Positions 7,588 through 11,256 of a DNA stretch of 11,256 nucleotides are shown one piece after another; the first letter of the stretch is position 1; the number at the start of each line of letters is the position of its first letter. The notes below the pieces were generated by a model, which did not search any database, was not told the origin of the DNA, and was given only the letters and a program-made list of their open reading frames with translations. The translations under genes were made by a program, and so were the position numbers. Source of the stretch: Chloroflexota bacterium (lineage in GTDB: Bacteria > Chloroflexota > Anaerolineae > 4572-78 > J111); contig RFJF01000071.1 of assembly GCA_003695455.1 (NCBI GenBank), positions 1-11,256 of the forward strand. Reading direction: 5' to 3'.

Positions 7588-9581
7588 TTTGTCACCCCGT
7601 TTTCTTGATTTTCTAATGGAATTTCCAGCGAAACCCGCGTTCCCCGGCCCGGGGCGGTGTCAATGTGTAGCTGCCCGCCCAACAAAGCGAGCCGTTCCTG
7701 CATCCCCAGCAGGCCCATACCCCGCCCGTTGACTTCAAATTGCTGCATTGAGGCCAGGTCAAAGCCGGGGCCGTTGTCGGCTACTTCGCCGCAGAGGTGT
7801 TTATTTTGAACGGCCAATCGAATGTTGACGCGGGCGTTGCGGGCGTGTTTGGCAACATTTAAAAGGGCTTCCTGAACAACCCGGTAGCAGGCGGTTTCAA
7901 TTTGCGGCGATAGCCGCCGGCGCAAGCCCTCGGTTTCCAAATGAACCGATACCCCCAGCGGTTCCAGCCGGTTTTCGGCGTACCAGCGAATAGCGGGGGC
8001 CAGCCCCAAGTCATCCAGAGTGGTGGGACGCAGGTCAAAGATGAGTTCGTAGGTGCGGTCCAGGCTGTGTGAGGCCAGCTCTTTTACAACGTCCAGTTGG
8101 CTTTTGAGGGGCGCCTGGTCTTCGCGCAGGGCGCGTTCGGTGGCCTCTATGCCCATCGAAAGGGCGGTTAAAGCCTGAGCGTACTGGTCGTGCAGTTCGC
8201 GGGCAATGCGGCGGCGCTCCTCTTCTTGGGCAGCCAGCACCCGTTCCAGCAGTTGGCCGCGCAGGGCTTCGCGGCGGGCCAGTTCATCTACCAGCCGGCG
8301 GCGATGCAGTTCGGCGTCAACGGCCACGCCCACCTGCCGGCCAATGGCTCCGGCCAGTTCAACCTGCTCCGGCGAAAAGGATTGCCCGGCGGTCAGGGCC
8401 AAATTTAAAATGCCCAGCGGCCGGCCATGCGAAACCATCGGCACGCTCAGGTGGCGGTCAAAGCGGGCTTCGGGGTCGTTTTGGGCCTGGGCGCGTTGCA
8501 GGCGCGGGCACTCAGCCCGGAGGATGGGCTGCTGCCAATCTTCTTTAGCCTGTAAGATTTTAATACAGCGGCACGGTTCAGTTTCCGGTGCGGCTTCCCG
8601 CTTTAAAAAGCTGTTCGAGATTCCACATTCGGCCATAATTTGGGGGGCGGGCGGGTCGCCATAGTTGAGCAGCACCCAGCCGGCGGAACAACCCAGGGCG
8701 GGCAAAACGCTTTCCAGGGCGGCGTCCAGCACTTCCTCCAGCGAGTGACCGCCGGAGATGGCCTGGGCTACGCTGTTTAAGGCCGTAAGCTGGCGGTTTT
8801 GGCGCAGCAGATTATCGCGGGAGCGAACCAAATCTTCGGTCATGGTGTTGAAGGCGGCGGTCAGTTCGCCCACCTCGTCGCTCATACGTACCGGCGGGCG
8901 CAGGGTTAGGTTGCCTTGCCCTACGGCGCGGGCGGCGGTTACCAAATCAAAAATGGGGCGGGTTAAAACGCGGGTCAACAACAGCACGGTGACTCCTCCC
9001 ACCAACAAAGCACCCAGTGTAATAAACAGCAAGCGGCGGGCGGCCTCGTTGACCATGGCTTCTAAACGATTATGAGACAAACCCAGCCGCACCACGCCCA
9101 GTTTGCCGTCAAAAATGGGGGCTACCACATCGGTAATAAGCCCTTCTTCGCTGTTGAGAATTTGCGCCTGCCAGGGCTGATTGGGAGGAAGCAGATTGGC
9201 GGTAAGCAAATCGGGCGGCAAACGGTTGGGAAATGAGTGGGCCACCACCTGTCCCTGCGGGTTGAGGATAAAGACGTAGCGCACATCGGGGTTGGTTTCC
9301 AGGGTGGCCCGTATTTCCTGGTTCAGGCCAAAGATGTTTTGGGTCAGAATCAAATCGGTGGCGTCTTCAGAGAGGTCGCGGGCCAGGGCGACGCCGCGCT
9401 CTTCCAGGCTTTGGCGCAAATCGCGGGCCAGTTCTGCCTGGGTTTGAAAGGTTACAGCCAGCCCCAACAGCAAAATAGCGGCCAGCACCATGCCCAATAG
9501 TTTGTATCGAATTGAGATGCCGGTGATGCGCCGCCACACCGCGCGGCTCCACCGCCGCCAGCGAGATTTTTGCCCTGTCAT
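7584..9581 (-). CDS. Membrane sensor histidine kinase, HAMP-GAF-HisKA_3 (NarX-like)
   Basis: A 665-residue inner-membrane kinase. TM1 (about 28-46) and TM2 (about 185-203) enclose a 138-residue extracytoplasmic region with a Cache/PAS-like strand pattern (VRYVFILNPQGQVVAHSF, 100-117). A HAMP domain (about 204-257) is followed by a GAF domain (about 265-425), then the HisKA_3 dimerisation box with phospho-acceptor H464 in RRIARELHDQ. The ATPase domain has N575 (EALLNVAKHA), the G1 box DNGPGFD (603-609) and GRGMGLLGMQER (619-630). The GAF domain is unusually Cys-rich: C298, C319, C337, C339 and C358. This recalls the cysteine-containing central module of NarX-type kinases and allows a redox or Fe-S sensing role. 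It starts at an ATG 27 nt after the lipoprotein stop with only a weak ribosome site, and overlaps the regulator gene. It probably reads the neighbouring binding protein through its outer domain. Confidence 0.95.
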   Translation of the reverse strand: MTGQKSRWRRWSRAVWRRITGISIRYKLLGMVLAAILLLGLAVTFQTQAELARDLRQSLEERGVALARDLSEDATDLILTQNIFGLNQEIRATLETNPDVRYVFILNPQGQVVAHSFPNRLPPDLLTANLLPPNQPWQAQILNSEEGLITDVVAPIFDGKLGVVRLGLSHNRLEAMVNEAARRLLFITLGALLVGGVTVLLLTRVLTRPIFDLVTAARAVGQGNLTLRPPVRMSDEVGELTAAFNTMTEDLVRSRDNLLRQNRQLTALNSVAQAISGGHSLEEVLDAALESVLPALGCSAGWVLLNYGDPPAPQIMAECGISNSFLKREAAPETEPCRCIKILQAKEDWQQPILRAECPRLQRAQAQNDPEARFDRHLSVPMVSHGRPLGILNLALTAGQSFSPEQVELAGAIGRQVGVAVDAELHRRRLVDELARREALRGQLLERVLAAQEEERRRIARELHDQYAQALTALSMGIEATERALREDQAPLKSQLDVVKELASHSLDRTYELIFDLRPTTLDDLGLAPAIRWYAENRLEPLGVSVHLETEGLRRRLSPQIETACYRVVQEALLNVAKHARNARVNIRLAVQNKHLCGEVADNGPGFDLASMQQFEVNGRGMGLLGMQERLALLGGQLHIDTAPGRGTRVSLEIPLENQENGVTN

Positions 9582-9608
9582 AGGGGTTATTATGCCAGTA
9601 TTGCCGCT

Positions 9609-10556
9609 TTAACGCCAGCCGCGAACCCGGGCGGCCATGTGGCGAATATCGTCATAAGCGGCAGGATTAGAGGACACAAAACGGGTAACGTACAGGGCGA
9701 CCAGGGCTTCCCGGCCCTGCGGGTCCTGGTGCATGTCTAACAGGGCTTGGTGCAAGGTTGTTTTCAAGTCGGAGTCAAGATCGGGGTGAACGACCACGGG
9801 AGGGATGCCAAAATCGGGGGAGCGTTCGAGGATACGCAGTTGGCCGGCCAGGCCCGGTTCAAGCTTAAGCAGGGCGCCGTACACCAGCGAGTCAACGGTG
9901 GCTCCGTCCACAATTCCCTCGGCCACAGCGCGAATGCTGTTATCGTGGCTGTAGGTGTAGATAGTTTCGCCAAAGAAAGATTCAGGGGTTTCGTCCATTT
10001 GAGCCAGACGGTACTGCACGTACAGCCGCCCAGAGTTTGAGAGCGGGTCGGTGAAGGCAAAGCGTTGACCGCGCAAATCGGCAAAACTTTGGGCCGGGCT
10101 ATCAGCCGGAACAAGAATCAGAGCCTGGTAGGTGGTTGCGCCGCCGATTTCCGGCACGGCCAGCAGTTCCAGGTACTGTTCGCGCTCGCCTTCAACAAAG
10201 GCTCCGCCACACACAAAACCGACATCGGCCTGACCGGTGCGTAACAGTTCGTTGATTTCGGCGTAAGTGGAGCGTTGCAGCAGTTCTACCGGGCGGTCTA
10301 ACCGGCGGGCCAGGTAATCCAGCAGGGGGCTGTAGGTATCAAAGGTGGCTTTGGGCGAGATAACTGCGGCTACCGCCACCCGCAGGGGCAGTTTGCCGGG
10401 GGCGCGCTCGGCGGCCACAACTGCTCCCCGGGCTTCTACATTAAGTTGCACGGTGGGGTAGTCGGACTGGTTGCAGGCAGTTAGCCACAACAAGACCAGG
10501 GCAAAAATCCATAAATAAATGGCTGAGCGCCTTAAGTTTCTTGTACATCTAACCAT
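9609..10556 (-). CDS. PhnD-like substrate-binding lipoprotein, probable sensory partner of the kinase
   Basis: Exported binding protein of 315 residues from the ATG at 10554-10556. A basic N-terminus and hydrophobic segment lead to the lipobox LTAC with the lipidated cysteine at 28. The mature part has the phosphate/phosphonate-binding (PhnD, type 2 periplasmic) pattern: LRVAVAAVISPKATFDTYSP (58-77), ADVGFVCGGAF (110-120), AFTDPLSNSGRLY (167-179) and SHDNSIRAVAEGIVDGATVDS (203-223). No ABC permease or ATPase gene accompanies it. Instead it is followed after 27 nt by a histidine kinase and a response regulator, so sensing is more likely than transport. Related families include the PhnD-like sensor domain of TtrS and the arsenite sensor AioX. 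C116, in FVCGG, is the only cysteine of the mature chain apart from the lipidated one and may matter for ligand binding. An in-frame TTG at 10565 is an alternative start; neither has a clear Shine-Dalgarno. Confidence 0.92.
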   Translation of the reverse strand: MVRCTRNLRRSAIYLWIFALVLLWLTACNQSDYPTVQLNVEARGAVVAAERAPGKLPLRVAVAAVISPKATFDTYSPLLDYLARRLDRPVELLQRSTYAEINELLRTGQADVGFVCGGAFVEGEREQYLELLAVPEIGGATTYQALILVPADSPAQSFADLRGQRFAFTDPLSNSGRLYVQYRLAQMDETPESFFGETIYTYSHDNSIRAVAEGIVDGATVDSLVYGALLKLEPGLAGQLRILERSPDFGIPPVVVHPDLDSDLKTTLHQALLDMHQDPQGREALVALYVTRFVSSNPAAYDDIRHMAARVRGWR

Positions 10557-10602
10557 TTTTAGCAATCGTTATTAGCAGCTACAAGAAATGTCAATGTGAT
10601 AA

Positions 10603-10632
10603 AGTATAGCCTTACCCAAGCAAATTTCCCAA
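10603..10632 (-). promoter_or_regulatory. Possible promoter of the lipoprotein-kinase-regulator unit
   Basis: On the minus strand, TTGGGA (627-632 of 10 kb, i.e. 10627-10632) lies 18 nt before TATACT (10603-10608), which would start transcription about 40 nt upstream of the lipoprotein ATG. A second consensus-like TTGACA occurs at 10589-10594 but has no good -10 at the right distance. The match is moderate and unsupported by other evidence. Confidence 0.35.
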
Positions 10633-10782
10633 TTCAGAGTACGCCTTCACCGGTAGTAAAGGGGCGCGCTCCATCTCCGGCTGAAACACGACCCAACAAA
10701 AAACGGTCACACCCGCCCGCAGACAGGCATAACCGTCCGGATGGGTAAAAAATCCGTACTCCTTACTTTTTGGATCCCACAT
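10612..10782 (-). CDS. Doubtful small ORF, 56 codons, unknown
   Basis: From the ATG at 10780-10782 the minus strand is open for 56 residues (begins MWDPKSKEYGFFTHPDG, ends SELGNLLG). The same frame is open further upstream to a TTG at 10863, overlapping the dehydrogenase pseudogene. I do not recognise the protein. In favour: it lies co-directionally in the gap between two genes, and its composition (Gly, Phe, Trp, charged residues) looks more protein-like than most shadow frames. Against: only a weak purine stretch precedes the ATG, and the candidate promoter at 10603-10632 overlaps its 3' end. It could be a small protein, a gene remnant or chance. Confidence 0.2.
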   Translation of the reverse strand: MWDPKSKEYGFFTHPDGYACLRAGVTVFCWVVFQPEMERAPLLPVKAYSELGNLLG

Positions 10783-10819
10783 AAGTTTCTTGAATTTTCT
10801 TGCACAAAGCACAAGTTTT

Positions 10820-11256
10820 TTACCGAAAAGTATCGAATGGCCCCCGGGCCAGCCAACCCGCAATTTTATCCCGAATTTCCACCGCCCGGCGCGGGTTCTG
10901 GCCGGACGTGCTGACCGCCACCGTCACCCCCGCCTGCCGGAACAGCGCCGGCAGGTGAAAACTGCCCTCTTCCGGCGCATCGGCAATGTTACTGAGCAAG
11001 CCGAGCGCGGCGGCGTCGGCGGCAACCTGTGCGTTGACCGCCCGCACCCCGGCGGCGGCAAACACCAGCACTGCGTCCGCCAAATCGCCGGACTGGTACG
11101 GCCGCTGATGTCACACCAGTTGGCCCGACGCGGCCCATTTTTCAAGGTGCGGCGTGGCCGCCGGACTGACCAGCTCGACCCACGCTCCCACCGCCAGCAA
11201 TCCGCGAATCTTGCGTTCGCCCACAGCCCCGCCGCCGACCACCACCACCCGTTGCC
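10820..11256 (-). pseudogene. Precorrin-2 dehydrogenase-like gene with in-frame TGA (siroheme synthesis), 5' end outside window
   Basis: Read in a single minus-strand frame from the right edge, this encodes the NAD-binding domain of the CysG N-terminal/SirC/Met8 family, which oxidises precorrin-2 to sirohydrochlorin. Visible motifs are VVVVGGGAVGERKIRGLL (dinucleotide-binding loop), ADAVLVFAAAGVRAVNAQV, NIADAPEEGSFHLPAL (with the Asp expected at the catalytic position) and GVTVAVSTSGQNPRRA. The frame is broken only by a TGA at 11111-11113, between GQLV and HQRPYQSGDL, where family members usually have tryptophan. A single base change (TGG to TGA) explains it. No frameshift is needed. The product stops soon after the NAD domain (GWLARGPFDTFR), so the C-terminal dimerisation domain of longer homologues is missing; short versions exist in some bacteria. 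It is either a recent pseudogene, a sequencing error, or much less likely a recoded TGA. Confidence 0.8.

Noticed and set aside
10800..10835. Possible intrinsic terminator after the dehydrogenase pseudogene
   Set aside because: The small CTTG...CAAG hairpin has its T run on the plus-strand side, while the gene is on the minus strand; the minus-strand stem relies on G-U pairs and lacks a U tail.
10924..11145. Alternative minus-strand frame across the stop codon of the dehydrogenase pseudogene, considered as a frameshift rescue
   Set aside because: Family motifs continue in the same frame on both sides of the TGA, so no frameshift is needed and the other frame shows no homology.

Overview
The window looks like a bacterial chromosome segment of moderately high GC. 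All credible genes lie on the minus strand, so the order of transcription runs from high to low coordinates. No marker gene fixes the taxon. The long NrfD-type subunit, the GAF-containing NarX-like kinase and the short precorrin-2 dehydrogenase are compatible with Chloroflexota (Anaerolineae or relatives), but that is an inference from gene style.

From right to left in transcription order: (1) 10820-11256 is the end of a precorrin-2 dehydrogenase-like (siroheme synthesis) gene. It carries an in-frame TGA where a tryptophan is expected, so it is a pseudogene or holds a sequencing error. (2) 10557-10819 is an AT-richer gap with a possible promoter and a doubtful 56-codon ORF. (3) 10556-6934 is a three-gene sensory unit: a PhnD-like substrate-binding lipoprotein, a membrane histidine kinase (extracytoplasmic domain, HAMP, Cys-rich GAF, HisKA_3, HATPase) and a NarL/LuxR response regulator that overlaps the kinase by 4 nt. 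(4) 6694-6933 is a 240-nt regulatory gap with a 22-bp-period direct repeat. (5) 6693-1001 is a complex iron-sulfur molybdoenzyme operon in the order B-C-A: a Tat-exported four-cluster ferredoxin subunit, a 515-residue NrfD-family membrane anchor, and a 1035-residue Tat-exported molybdopterin catalytic subunit. A heptad-repeat hairpin sits between C and A. (6) A 13-bp perfect hairpin closes the operon. (7) A good sigma70-type promoter then drives ftsH, whose first 230 codons reach the left edge.

The central idea is a self-contained respiratory module. An exported lipoprotein probably binds an anion and informs the kinase, the kinase phosphorylates the regulator, and the regulator activates the adjacent molybdoenzyme operon. 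The enzyme probably exchanges electrons between the quinone pool (NrfD subunit) and an extracytoplasmic substrate. The architecture parallels ttrSR-ttrBCA (tetrathionate), srdBCA (selenate) and the AioX/AioS/AioR type of three-component control, but the substrate cannot be read from the sequence.
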